From assembly GCF_000003815.2 (NCBI RefSeq), contig NC_049993.1, positions 15,769,367-15,833,366 on the forward strand: a DNA stretch of 64,000 nt, given 5' to 3'. This document shows, piece after piece, positions 10,953-22,063 of the stretch. A model generated the notes under the pieces. The model made no database searches. It saw only the letters and a list, made by a program, of their open reading frames with translations, and was not told the DNA's origin. Positions within the stretch are counted from its first letter, which is position 1, and each line of letters begins with the position of its first letter. The position numbers were made by a program, and so were the translations under genes. Source of the stretch: Branchiostoma floridae. Its lineage: Eukaryota > Chordata > Leptocardii > Amphioxiformes > Branchiostomatidae.

Positions 10953-13900
10953 CTGTGGGGAATATAAAAATACACTTTTAATTGTAACTATTCAATTGTC
11001 GATTGAATTTCGTAAAATTGTTGCCAGTAACGTAACTCTGGTAATCAGGAAACAGTTCTTTTACTTGATAGAAATTCCCTACAAACATTCATCGTGTCAA
11101 ACAACCTTTATCAAATACAGCCAGGCCAAAGACGAATAAAAGGTGCATAGTAAAAAACACCAACAATATAATTTAATACATAACTCCGTTGCCATGGCAA
11201 AGCCTTTCCATTGTCACACATTTTTTATGCTGCGGCAGCCGTTCTAGAGTAAGAATTTGACAGTATGAGATGATAAGTCAGGAAGGGATTGGGGAATGGT
11301 CTTGTATTTTGACATTTAGATAGTTTGAGTCAATACCTTTTATAGCAATTTTGCAAAATTAGGGACATTAGGCAGGGGGAATCTACTGAATCAGAATCTT
11401 ATTTGCAAAGTTAATGGGAAAGACAAAATTGACAGATAAAATTTAAGCAAATCAAGACTGAATTTTGCATGACTCATAAGAAACTGCTGTAATTCAATTG
11501 TGGTAAATATAGGAAAGTTTATATTCGTGGCATTTTAAAGTTACGTGAAGGTAAATATCGTTAAATGAACACTAGGCCAATGAGGACATCATTTGGACAA
11601 CTGGTTAGAAATCGCTAGTATAGCCTTCTATCTTGAAATAAATCTGTCTATTTACGTTATTAGGGTGCAGGAGATTATTAATACCATAGTATAATAAAGA
11701 CCTATTTTACATTATTACTGAGAAACATATATGATACAATCACTCGAAAGGGTTACAATAACCGCGCGAAGGTGTAAAGTCAAGGTACTCTAGTTTAAGA
11801 AATATGGCTTTTTTTCTAATACAAAAGACCCTGATTGATATTTACCATTGACGGACAACAGTTATTTATCAATAAGGAGATGAGTGCATTGCAAACAGGT
11901 AACATTACAAACAGAATTCACCAGGTGTTGCACTGATGTTTAGAGACTCCAGTTCTGTTCTGTAATAGAGTGAAAAGAGAACACTCACCTTCAGGTAAAT
12001 GTGAACGCAACGTTCCCTCTGTCCCCACTTCTTCATGGTTGGCTGACCAGGTGCCCAGTTGGTATAGGTGGCTGGTAACCCTCCAATCCACTTCCAAGAC
12101 TTGTCAAATCTATTAAGTCCAACCCACGCCCGTCTAGCACCTATATATGTCATAGGGTAGTGAATAATTCAGGGTTAATGACCCGCCCGAGGTGTATATG
12201 GTGTAATAACGCCTGGTCCTTTAAAACCACAATACCTTTAACACCAAATAAAACCACCTAGTGAGCGAAGCATGGCCCTACCTACCTCTTGAAAAGAGAC
12301 TTGAAACGAAGCGGTTCTCCTGACTTCCCATGATAGAGGTTAGAATGGCACCTTGTTGTCGACACCTTGATTCCGACGCACGCCAGGTGGCAGTTCTTCT
12401 CACAAACTTGTAGCAGTAGTTGCTGTATGCCTCCCAGCCAGCTTCGCATCGTTCAACTGCAACAACAACATGTACCTGAAACGAGCTGTATACACCTAAT
12501 GGAAATAAAAGCTTGATGCAGTAGTTTCAAGTATCAACTGTTCACTCCATCCGCCATAACGGGATTGTGCTTTAATAAGTTATATCTTAATTATATTGCT
12601 CGACAATTGACTGTAGAGTTTGTGTATTCCACTGTCTGTTACAAGCATATATAACCATGAAAGATGCGGATGAGCCATCATGATATTTGATAGGTGGTTA
12701 AGGGTGGTAGAAACAAAAGCCAAAGTCGACATTGTGTAGATTTTAATGTTCACTCGTGTTCTGGAAAAGCTGTGGTTGCAGTTCTTAAACAGAAGACAAG
12801 TAGGATAGGTTTAGGACCCATAGAGACTAGTATTAAAACTGCAAGGTCAATTTTTGAAAAACAGAATAGCTCAAGAAGGGGCCCAGTCCATCCAAGCAAG
12901 TAGGTATATTTTGTATCTGCCATCATAAGATAAGATATAGGTGCTTGGTTAATGTTGCTTTAACTACATCATCTTGATAAGCAACATTCATCTAGATATT
13001 TAAAAACAAATATAAATGGATAACTTTGACAACAGCCAGAAGTATTCACAAAGCTACTTTTTTTAATGGTCTATACATACCATCGTCGTTCGTTGACAAG
13101 GTAACATCAGTGGTTGGCAAGGTCAAATCGTTGGTTGACAATGTCAGAGTGGTGGGTGGCAAGGTCATGGTGGGTTGCAAGGTCACAGTGGTAAAGTTTA
13201 ATTGTGTTGTCCCCAACCTTAGACTACCCGATGTATTCAGGTTCGTCCCTGCTTCCATGCGGACCTGACTCCCTGATCCATAGACCTCCTAAAAAATTTA
13301 GGCAGACCTTTCAAAGAAGGGAACCGCTAGAAAACTCAAAATTATCTCAAAATTAACTCTTAGCAATGACTATGATATTTCTTTCTGAGGTCAAGATTAA
13401 GTGACCCACCTGACAGCCAGGTACGAGAATAGGCACCAGTATTGCAACAGAAACTATCGCCAGTAGTCCCAAAGCCAGTGTTAGCTGACAAACTTTGCTG
13501 GATTTCGCCATAGTCCACATTTCTGTGGCACGTTCTATGATAAATAGGAAGGGGACGATTCATTTATATGTTACACAATTTCCAATGGACAGAAACACAA
13601 AAAGCTTTGACTAAATCGACAACAACCTGATCTTGTTGTCTCCCAACCAATCTATAACATCAAAGACGTGCTTTCTATTTATTCAGTACCTCAAATCCAG
13701 ACATATTATCAACACCTTTGCATCCATGCGAAACAGATATGTACGATTTCATGAGGAGTAGAAAAAGTAAGCTGATACAGCTAGCTAAACATGTCTATTT
13801 TAGTGTTTGTATCTTCAATTTCTTAACTTTTAAGTTCATGTTTCATCACCGTCATCCGCGAGCTAAGCATAAGCCACGTATAAATTTCATTGACGTACCT

Positions 13901-14289
13901 CTTGCCTTGTGACAAAAGCTGACGTCCTCAGGTTGTTTCTTTTCGTACGGATCCGCTGGTTGCAATTGGTCGCTAGCCTCAGAGCATCGCTCTGCCATAT
14001 CTGGAGGAACGACCACCACGTTATCATCCACACGGAGGTATGAGCGAAACCTAGCACCGTCTTCACCAAGCTCCAAGTACGTGTGAGGATCAAGACTGAC
14101 CACCACGTTATCATCCACACGGAGGTATGAACGGAATGTAACCCCATCTTTGCCAAGCTCTAAATATATGTGAGGGTCAGAACTGACTGAGGCAGCGGCA
14201 TTCTGGTCACCAGAGGCGGCACCATCGGGGACAGATGCCATCTCGTCACTGGTGGAGGACTCGGGTTTTCTTTGGTCTCTGTGTGCCAT
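10851..14289 (-). CDS. Type II membrane C-type lectin with tyrosine-motif tail, gene B (six exons)
   Basis: This is the paralogue of gene A in unit B. Six exons (391+113+184+171+152+102 bp) join in phase into 370 codons plus stop, with every splice site conserved. The architecture is the same: tail 1-131, membrane span about 143-164, Thr-rich stalk 169-229, lectin domain about 233-363 with six framework cysteines, WND and QPT. The tail has paired motifs at Tyr42/55 and Tyr71/84 (YLEL then YLRV) and a PYEKKQPEDVSF segment. Changes relative to A concentrate in the tail (several substitutions and two extra residues), while the lectin domain is nearly unchanged. The role is inferred to be a surface lectin-like receptor; no ligand is evident. 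Confidence 0.9.
11989..12140 (-). CDS. Lectin B exon 5: lectin domain core
   Basis: 152 bp; it encodes WVGLNRFDKSWKWIGG and NWAPGQPT. The acceptor is TATATAG and the donor GTGAGT. Reading through the donor stays open for 27 further codons to TAA in this copy, unlike gene A. Confidence 0.95.
12286..12456 (-). CDS. Lectin B exon 4: first half of lectin domain
   Basis: 171 bp; it encodes ERCEAGWEAYSNYCYKF and the following helix with CRQQGA. Splice sites TTGCAG and GTAGGT are conserved with gene A. Confidence 0.95.
13081..13264 (-). CDS. Lectin B exon 3: Thr-rich stalk
   Basis: 184 bp, same frame and boundaries as in gene A; the NTS and NFT sequons are kept. Confidence 0.85.
13410..13522 (-). 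CDS. Lectin B exon 2: membrane span
   Basis: It aligns base for base in length with exon 2 of gene A and encodes the single hydrophobic segment. The acceptor is CCACAG and the donor GTGGGT. Confidence 0.9.
13899..14289 (-). CDS. Lectin B exon 1: cytoplasmic tail
   Basis: ATG at 14289, donor GTACGT after 13899, phase 1. Residues 1-130 contain two 29-residue repeats starting DPHIYLEL and DPHTYLEL (DNA 14005-14178). Confidence 0.9.
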
Positions 14290-15498
14290 TTCTGCTCCTT
14301 AACAACACAAATCAACTCTTAATACAACGCCATTCCATCTTATATTCTATGAACAAGAATTTAAAAATAGATGCTTATAATCATTGACTGACTTATAAGG
14401 TCATCGAGGTGTTTTAAAGAGCTGGCATTTTTAAACGGGAGGGATGTTTTTTAATGGTAAAAAAGGACGGTCACTTGTTTTGTATTTGTGTTGTTTTCAT
14501 CACACTTTTCGTCAAAATGCCTTTCAACAACCGGTTGGGATAACCTCTCTGTCAAAATGTAAGTGGTTGTTGAGTTGCAGCTGAGACCAGACCGTTGCAC
14601 CAAGCCAGACTAATTAGTTCTTGCAGTATGTAAAATAATAAAAATTAGAAAAAAAGAAAACATTCGATGCTGTCTTACGCATGAGGGGGTTAGGCTAAAT
14701 GTACCCATACAAAATTTCATAATGAAAGCTATTAGAATTGCATAAACTGTGTCTCCTGTGTGTTGGTTTATGAAAACCTCAAATCTAACAAATTATGAAA
14801 CTGAAAATGCTAATACTCAGTTGAGTGTTAGTTCGATCACAAATTTGAAACGTTAGACTTGGATGTCAAGATGACATGACAAGAAATAACCTACACAGAT
14901 GTAATAAACAAGTAGCTTTATCGTTGGCAAAAGTAGTATCCAAGGGGTTACACATTATATCTATCAGGCCTGCAATCCGCTAGATGAAGGGCTACCAACA
15001 TACAGTTGTCACCTACTTAAACTACAATTTCACTACGTCGTGGAGTGCCCTATGTTTTATATGCTACGCCACAAGTAATCCACATTTCTATGTCTAGATA
15101 CTACAGATTTTAAGATACTAGATCCCAGATGTAGATTTGACCATATCTTTAGATCCGACAGCTACCATGATGCTTAGATAGGTGAATACATAGAAAAGCT
15201 AACAGAAATACCTTCAGTCAGTAGCCCTCGTGTCGACAGCCAAAGCGCTGAGTCCTACCTGTCCGCAAGAAAAATATATTTCTGTGTCTATTTGATTCCC
15301 TGCCTTATGAAAACACTAGACTTATTCCAAATGTGATGAAAAATGCAAAACCTGACATCTACATGGTTTTATTTGGGACACAAACGGCGCAATGCAAAAT
15401 CAATGAGCCAATTACATACACATAAATACCGTTCAGATTAACATTCATAGTCACCTAGGGGAGCCGTGATATGTCAGGTTGGTAGAAAAAGAAAACGA
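14290..15498. other. Upstream region of lectin B
   Basis: This is the 5' flank of the minus-strand gene B, partly aligned with 6204-7978. No exon or RNA gene is seen. Confidence 0.6.
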
Positions 15499-17150
15499 AA
15501 TGTTACCGACAGACTATCACGCAAGCGTCAGTGTATGAATATTTAGTTTTGGGTCCTGTTTTGCACTTAGAGTTGGGCACTTACAGTTTGGTGAAGGAAA
15601 ATAAACAGTTGTCTTTTAAGTCACAAGATCCACACAAGCAAATTGGGGCAAACATCCTTTCACATTCCAGACTGTTTTATTATGTTCCATTTTTCAGTTG
15701 TAGATGTCAAAATTTTTAGTAAACATTGTAGTTTTTTTCAGTTCAGAAGTATTATTGCCCTCATAAAATATATATCTGTAGAATCACAATATAATGTTGA
15801 AATTAACCATGTCATTATGCATTGATACTTACATTGGTAAACTGTGATTCTTTTATCATTTTGGGTGGCACAAAATAATATAACAGCGTTAGACTCAGAA
15901 CCAATATTTCCACGTTTTACTACAATACCAATTTAACGTATACCCCTGAGAAATGCACAAAATTTGACATACCCCACGTACGGCTGTTAAGTAATACTAC
16001 CCAAGACTATCAATTTGTCTACAGTGTGAAAACAACCACGTGTTTGGTGTGTGGTAGATGCAAACATCTGCTCATTTTCCACCAAAAGCTATAATTATTA
16101 TTTTGTTTGTATTTACAAGAAATATGACTTCGTATTTAAACTACAAAATGAAATCGTTTTGGGAAAATACATGGCGAAGCATGCACACTAAGATGTCTGT
16201 CAAGGCCCATTAGCTAGACAATTTGAGCTCTATAAAAGGCCTGACGTAATTGGCGACGTGCTCATGATAAACTCGTTTAACTTCAAATAGCACGATACAA
16301 CTGAGGCAACATTCTTGGTAGGTCAGCTATGTATAGATTCAAATAGAGCAGAGCTGTGTATGTTAATGCATCAGCTTTCTTCATTGTAATGATTCGTGTT
16401 ATTACCTTCGTAAAGAAGGTTATCAGCAGCGTTTGTATATGCGTCTGTGTGAATGTATGTATGTGAATGAACAGCATAAAACAGCCTAATAACGTAATCT
16501 GCAAGGTATGCTCTGACTTGTGATCTCGATAGACTTATCAATTTTAAAAAGCAGATGAATTGACATTTTCGGCAGGTCAAATATGCTTAGATTTAATGAA
16601 AACAAAGCTGTGTTCGATCTGTTCGCTGTTATTGTAGAAGCCGACATGAAAAGGCTGATTCAGTTCTTTGATATGTAGCTCCCAAAGATGTCATTGCAAC
16701 TCTCAATACGCTGGTATGCTTTATGATCTTTTCATGACGGTTACACAATGTGAGGTGATGTAAGGTGAAAGACTATCGGTAAACAATTTTCAAGGCGAAT
16801 GCATCTCTACTACTAGATAGGATTTGGATATCTACTTCCCCGACGTTTTGAATGACATCCAACTTTCTTCCTTAGCATCACTAAACTAAACTGACGAAAG
16901 GACTGCTTGCAATAAGTTAATACTAAGAAAATCTAACTGAAACGATGAGCATTTCACTAAAATAAATCACTAAGTCGTGAGAAAATGTAACTCTGTAACC
17001 ACAGCTGTTTCAATCGGTCAAATCACGCACACTTAGTTTTGGCGAGATTGTGCGAGACTTTCCGAGAACTGCGTTGCTGGGCGGGGCCGGCCCTGCAGCT
17101 GGTGACAAAGATGGTGACTATTGCTGCTCTTGAAAATGAAAATAATAATG
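15499..17150. other. Left part of unit C, no gene seen
   Basis: Bases 15499 to about 16500 are a diverged copy of the start of units A and B. From about 16500 to 17150 the sequence resembles the later remnant near 20280. A GC-richer patch with GGGCGGGGCCGGCC lies at about 17078. No exon is recognisable. Confidence 0.5.
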
Positions 17151-17159
17151 CAAAATAAG

Positions 17160-17570
17160 ACAAGAAAATACCTCTGACTTGCCTCTTTATTGTGTTCTAC
17201 ATGGCTTCACAACTACATGTAACTCAAAAACAAGACACAGATCGTCATTACTAGTACCAAAGAGATCGGACTATCACAACAGATCCACCAGAAACTGTGA
17301 CAAATATCGACATGTGAAATGTAGGACTGACAGACTAAGCAACTCGCCGATCCCCTACGTTGTGCGCCTTTTGAATACCTTATTACTTTGTCTCTAAGGA
17401 TATCGGTTGTGTTTTAAAGTGTTGCTACACGCACTTAATTTCATTTTATCAATGTCAGAATTCTAATTGTACTGGCTGGACAACAATTATTTGTATGAAA
17501 TGCGCAATTCAGCAAAACAGGCTGCGAGTGATATTTTTACCAATAAACCAGCCATCATCATCATCATCAA
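17160..17570 (+). mobile_element. LINE 3'-end fragment with ATC tail
   Basis: A short plus-strand ORF (17179-17397) ends in CRTDRLSNSPIPYVVRLLN, which resembles the C terminus of non-LTR retrotransposon ORF2 proteins. It is followed by a 3'UTR-like stretch, AATAAA at 17542 and a CAT/ATC-repeat tail (17553-17570). Only the last part of the element is present. Assignment is from recalled family style, not a search. Confidence 0.5.
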
Positions 17571-17689
17571 ATGTATAAGATATCACTCATATTACTCATA
17601 TTAATACTCAAATGTAACCATGTAATTTCATTGGAAAGGCTCTTTTGTAGATATTTCCCTGTACAGAAGCTGTAAGTAGATATTGATGG

Positions 17690-17867
17690 TAAATCAGGTG
17701 TGGTAAATCAGGTAAATCAATTAGGTGTGACGGATCGTCCAGTGTAATATAACCAGCTGCTGCTGCACCGCGTGCCTGCAAAGCTGGTGTGTTACACCGA
17801 AGTGCGGTTATACCGGCTATATAGATACAGATACAGATACAGATACAGATGCAGATACAGATACAGA
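17690..17867 (+). mobile_element. Retroelement 3' end with ACAGAT tail
   Basis: A GC-rich stretch (about 17715-17820) runs directly into an ACAGAT hexamer array (17821-17867). Such simple-sequence tails are typical of SINE or LINE 3' ends. No coding part is seen. Confidence 0.4.
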
Positions 17868-18177
17868 AATCATATCAACCAGAGGCAAAGAACCAAACAT
17901 ATTATTAATTGTTATTGATTGATGACATTAAAGCTTTAAAATCTATTAACAATGTATTTCTAAGCAGGCCTTTGTACTGCCATAACTACAAATATTTCAT
18001 AAGGTACAACCCTCAAGACTGGCAAGCTTAACAATTATGAGTATACTAGTTAATGAGAGGAAGAGCAACAACAAAAGGATAGGTCTTTTCCCAGGCTTTG
18101 GCTAAATCGACCACAACCTCCTTTCGTTGTCTCTCCGCTTACCAGTAACATCAAATAAGTGCTGTACATTGACGTAC

Positions 18178-18646
18178 CTCTTGACTTGTGACAAAAGCTA
18201 ACGTCCTCCGGCTGTTTGTATTCGTAAGGATCTTCTGGTTGACCATTTTCAAAGCTAACGTTCTCGGGTTGCTTGTACTTGTACGGGTCATCTTGTTTGC
18301 CAAGTTCAAAGCTAACGTCCTCGGGTTGCTTGTATTCGTACGGTTCGTCTGGTTGGCCATGTTCAATGCTAACGTTCTCGGGTTGCTTGTATTCGTACGG
18401 ATCCTTTAGTTGGTCGCTGCTATCAGAGCATGACACTGCCTTATCCGACGCAACGACCACCACGTGGTCATCCACATGGATGTATGACCGAGATGTAGCC
18501 CCAGCTTCACCAAGCTCCAGATACGTGTGCGGGTCAGAACTGACCGAGGCAGCGGTATGGTGGTTACCAGAGGCGGCACCATCGAGGACAGTAGCCGCCT
18601 CTTCACTGGTGGAGGACTCAGGTTTTCCTTGGTCTTTGTCTGCCAT
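18178..18646 (-). CDS. Orphan lectin-tail exon in unit C with four YKQP repeats
   Basis: This is an open 156-codon exon homologous to exon 1 of lectins A and B: same start, same DPHTYLEL motif (one copy, Tyr42, partner YIHV at Tyr55) and same donor GTACGT in phase 1. The end is expanded into four 19-residue repeats PYEYKQPE (residues 83-152, DNA 18191-18400), each with a YKQP motif that fits the YxxP pattern bound by Crk/Nck-type SH2 domains. Exons 2-6 are missing from this unit. Either it is a pseudogene fragment or it splices onto the intact exon 2 of gene B, which has the matching phase. The lack of any stop in an expanded repeat favours selection but does not prove it. Confidence 0.7.
18191..18400 (-). 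repeat. 57-bp coding tandem repeat (YKQP)
   Basis: Three full 57-bp units and a partial fourth, all in frame. Genes A and B have a single unit at this place with YEQK or YEKK instead of YKQP. Confidence 0.9.
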
Positions 18647-19690
18647 TTCTGCTTCTTACCAACAGAAGTAAATTCTTACTCTCCTGAATAAAAATTCATG
18701 ACATATTCTGATGCCAGCCAAACAACAATTGTAAGATTACTCCTACTGATGAAAGCATTGAGGTGTTCTTTAATGTTGTTTTTCGAGACCGTTTTCAAAC
18801 GCTTCAATATTTTCATTAGTATGTTTACCAAACCCAACATAACAAGAGTGCGCATAACCAGACGTTGATGGAATGAAAAAAGAAATGAGTATGAAAGATG
18901 AAATCATTATGTTTGTTTTGCTCGAAAGATCCCTATCTGATGGTCATCTATACCTAACTCGCAAATGTCATAACAATGTGCTTTGGGGTACAAATATACC
19001 CAAAAATAAATTTTATCGTAAATGTTTGCATCGTCTGCTGGACTTTCCCTGATGAACCATTATGACTATTAAATTATTTCAGAAAGCAGAGCCGGGTACT
19101 AATATGGCTGAGGTGTACAGAAAGGGGTATCAAAATGACAAATTTCAAACGTTAGATGGCAAGAATACATTTCAAGAAAAAGATAGGTTTAGCTATAAAG
19201 CATTTCTGTCATTGGAAAGAAAATATCGAAAGGGTTCAAAAACATTCATTTGGCCCAGAACATCTTCTTGTCATCAGTAAGAAGAAATGAACATTCAAAT
19301 CAAATCCGCTATTTCTTGTTTTTCGTAACTTGTGGACAAATTTGGTACTTTTTCCCAATAGAACTGCTTGGGGACTAAGACTTGCAGAGAACTAAATGCA
19401 TGTAGCAAAACAGAAATACCTTCCGCGAGCCTGACCTCAAAGTGTTCAGTTCTAGCTGTCCGCAGCGAAAACAAATGTCAGTGCACCTTTTAGTCGTTTA
19501 AGTATAAAAACACCAGACTTATCCCATAACAAATGATCAAATGCAAAACCGACTACAGACCTACATAATCATTAGGTTAAAAGGCGTGGTACAAAATCGT
19601 TAAGCCAACCCTGTACAAGTTTTAAGATATTCATTTTTCATATTAAAATGAAGATGTCATTCATGGAGGTCCTCATTTGCATGAATGGCA
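18647..19690. other. Upstream region of the unit C tail exon
   Basis: A diverged copy of the lectin 5' flank. The ORF at 19062-19280 on the plus strand has no recognisable domain and I do not call it. Confidence 0.5.
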
Positions 19691-20460
19691 AAACAAATGT
19701 TATTCAGTTTTTCATTTGTATTTCTGGTTATCAGACTTACATTAACATTTTGGATCGAGAACTGACAACTGACATAAATGTAATAAAATTCTGCCTGGCG
19801 GCTGAGTGATACCATTTGACCTTCTTTTTTTCATACTATGTTTAAATATATCGAAACTTCGAATGGTTGAAGTGAGGATGTGTAGTAAGGTCAGCTTTCC
19901 ACTAGACGGCGATCGCGATGCGCTCTCACTGTCACCTAAATAGGATATGTGTAACCTTCATTTCATACTGGGTATATAATACAGTATGTTTAAGAGTGAC
20001 TGAGTGGACAGCAACACACATAACGTGTAAATGCAAACATTTGCACAATTGATGATTTATGATCACTTTCTTAGCACATTCTTATCAAATATCACTTTGC
20101 ATACAAACAGCGTGATGAAAATATTTCTTTGGCAGATACAAGTCGCCCATAAGCAAAAAAATAACAACGCCAGAAAAGGTCTAACATAACAAGAAAGGTG
20201 TGCTCCGACTCGTGCTCATGATAGACCCATTAACATCAAAGACATTTTCGGTAGTTTAAACAATGCTTATATTCAATCAGAATAGAGATATGCTTGATCT
20301 GTTCGCTGTTATTGTTGCAGACTATATGATAAGCATAAAGACTGGTTTCGGGTCTTTGATATGTAGCTAGCAAAGACACAATTGCAACACTCTATAGGCT
20401 GATATGTTAGAAAAGGTCAGACTATAGGTAAACAAGTTTTGAAGGAAAATGTAGCCTCCG
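19691..20460. repeat. Decayed remnant of a fourth unit
   Basis: Segments such as 20040-20330 resemble 16050-16680 of unit C (the run mentioning CCCATAAG, CTCATGATAGAC and CTGTTCGCTGTTATTGT occurs in both in the same order). No lectin exon is visible. The boundaries are approximate. Confidence 0.55.
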
Positions 20461-21320
20461 TCGTGGCCTTGCGTAATTTGTTGTGGGGAGGGGCATATTC
20501 GTGATTTTGTTTTATCGCGGAAGATACATATGTTGGGGGGGGGGGGGTTATGCCGGGGAGGTCTTGTGTCCGCAAATGACCCCCCCCCCACCCCGATGAT
20601 CGTACGACCTATACGACCGCGCCCATATTCGATAGTTATCAATTTTATCCATATAGTTTAAAATTAACGTCAAATGTGAATTACTTTCTGCGCAGAGTTT
20701 GGCATTAGCTTCATAACCACCTTGGTACGTTGAATAGGTTCATCATTAGTCAAGTTTAAGTAAATTAAATCAATAGAATGATTCTTTAATCAGTGACTCG
20801 TGAATACACGCAATACATGTTAGGAGGTACGTGTTTTAAGTGGTTTTAAGACTCAACAATTTACGAATTATTCTATTAAATCACCTTGTTTGTTTCGGAA
20901 ACGTTAGGAAACACCATTTCAATTAATATCTTCTCGGACTTTATAAAAAGAACGCAGCAAGAGTTCAACATAAAAATATTTGGCCCCGAAAAAGGTACAG
21001 TATCAGGTTCCTAAAACTGTGTGAACCAAAAGTGTTTTTCCATGTTGATAATTAGTTAAACTTGATTCTCGTTTATTTGAGAACCAACAATTTGAATTGG
21101 TATCGCCCAAGCAAACATGGAGAGAGGCTTTATGATGATGTAGACATTGAAGACTTTTGATTTATTTATGTCATCTTGAAACAGATGGGTAGCCCCTACA
21201 ACAGTGCATAGTTGATTTCCAAGGGGGCTCATCAAACGCAATGTTGTTTCTGCGTTCCTTGTCATTTTCGTAAATGTATTTCAGAGATTAAGAGAGGGAG
21301 AGGGAGAGAGAGAGAGAGAC

Positions 21321-21359
<39 letters not shown>

Positions 21360-21540
21360 GTGCGTGTGTGACAGCCAACTAAAGTATATTTGACTCCACC
21401 ACTATATTGCATTTGTTAAGATTGCTGAACTATGTAAAACAGAGATGGTCAATGACTACTACTATTCTATTCTATATTCATATAAAAACCATTCCCGCAG
21501 CCTGAATAAGGTTAAATAAATCATAAAAATGAACAAGTGT
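20461..21540. other. Intergenic stretch with homopolymer runs
   Basis: A long G-run near 20535 and a C-run near 20581 face each other. A GA/GT microsatellite follows at about 21291-21370. No gene is seen between the lectin array and the transporter gene. Confidence 0.6.
21291..21370. repeat. GA then GT microsatellite
   Basis: A GA-rich run passes into a long GT dinucleotide run. Confidence 0.95.
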
Positions 21541-22018
21541 TCCATTCAGTCAAGTCAGGATTAGGCTTTCCGGCTGTTGTTATGCTAAGCTAAGAAGTAA
21601 GGTGGCGCTGTTGTACGGTACGTTGTGTGTTGAAACATTTACGACACTCCGTCGTTTTACGGCGGTAAACACAGCTTGCCTGTTTTGGCGCGGCTGGACA
21701 AGCCTAGCGCAAGGGGACAGGATAGACAACCTCAACTGTCCGGGGAATTCTCGTCCTAAAGCTACTCCACCCTCCTCTCAGGCCTTCTTTGTCTCGCCAA
21801 ACACACAGGGAACAGGTTTGCACGAAGAATCCACGGAAAAATTCGTGCTACGAGCTTCGGAAAGCGAAGAAAGTGGGACTATAGCGAGGACTGAAAGTGA
21901 AAGTGCTTGCTTCAGTGACAGCCATCACTGAAAAAGATCAACCGCGGAAAATTTGTCTTCTCAGCTTTCTTGAACAGCGGCCAGCCGTGACAGCATCATC
22001 TCGGGTCAGCAGTGAAAC
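21541..22018 (+). promoter_or_regulatory. Promoter and 5'UTR region of SLC44A1
   Basis: This stretch is richer in C+G and in CpG than its surroundings and leads into the exon 1 start codon. No TATA box is evident, as usual for a housekeeping transporter. An ORF at 21602-21931 lies here; I treat it as 5'UTR because it has no domain. The transcription start is not determined. Confidence 0.45.
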
Positions 22019-22063
22019 ATGGGGTGCTGTCAACCTTGCTGTCGGTGCTGTCCAGGCAACAAG
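22019..22063 (+). CDS. SLC44A1: SLC44A1 exon 1
   Basis: It encodes [15 protein letters not shown], then donor GTAGGT in phase 0. The vertebrate exon 1 likewise starts MGCC and breaks just before the R/W..PL motif. Confidence 0.88.

Larger units (their letters stand above)
7979..15498. repeat. Tandem unit B of the lectin array
   Basis: This is a direct-orientation copy of unit A, about 7.5 kb long, with the complete lectin gene. Differences from A include a CA/CG microsatellite at 9240-9306 where A has only a short CACA, a shorter G-run at 10790 and loss of roughly 0.4 kb upstream of the gene. Confidence 0.9.
15499..19690. repeat. Diverged, internally deleted tandem unit C
   Basis: The left end (15499 to about 16500) aligns with the first kilobase of units A and B. 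The right part (about 18090-19690) aligns with their tail exon and upstream region. Everything that corresponds to lectin exons 2-6 is absent, and the space between holds unrelated sequence with two retroelement 3' ends. The right boundary is approximate. Confidence 0.75.

Noticed and set aside
17821-17867. Hexamer array considered as a CRISPR-like repeat
   Set aside because: No spacers; it is a simple ACAGAT microsatellite tail.
21602-21931. 109-codon plus-strand ORF before SLC44A1
   Set aside because: No start ATG context or domain; it lies in the promoter/5'UTR region.
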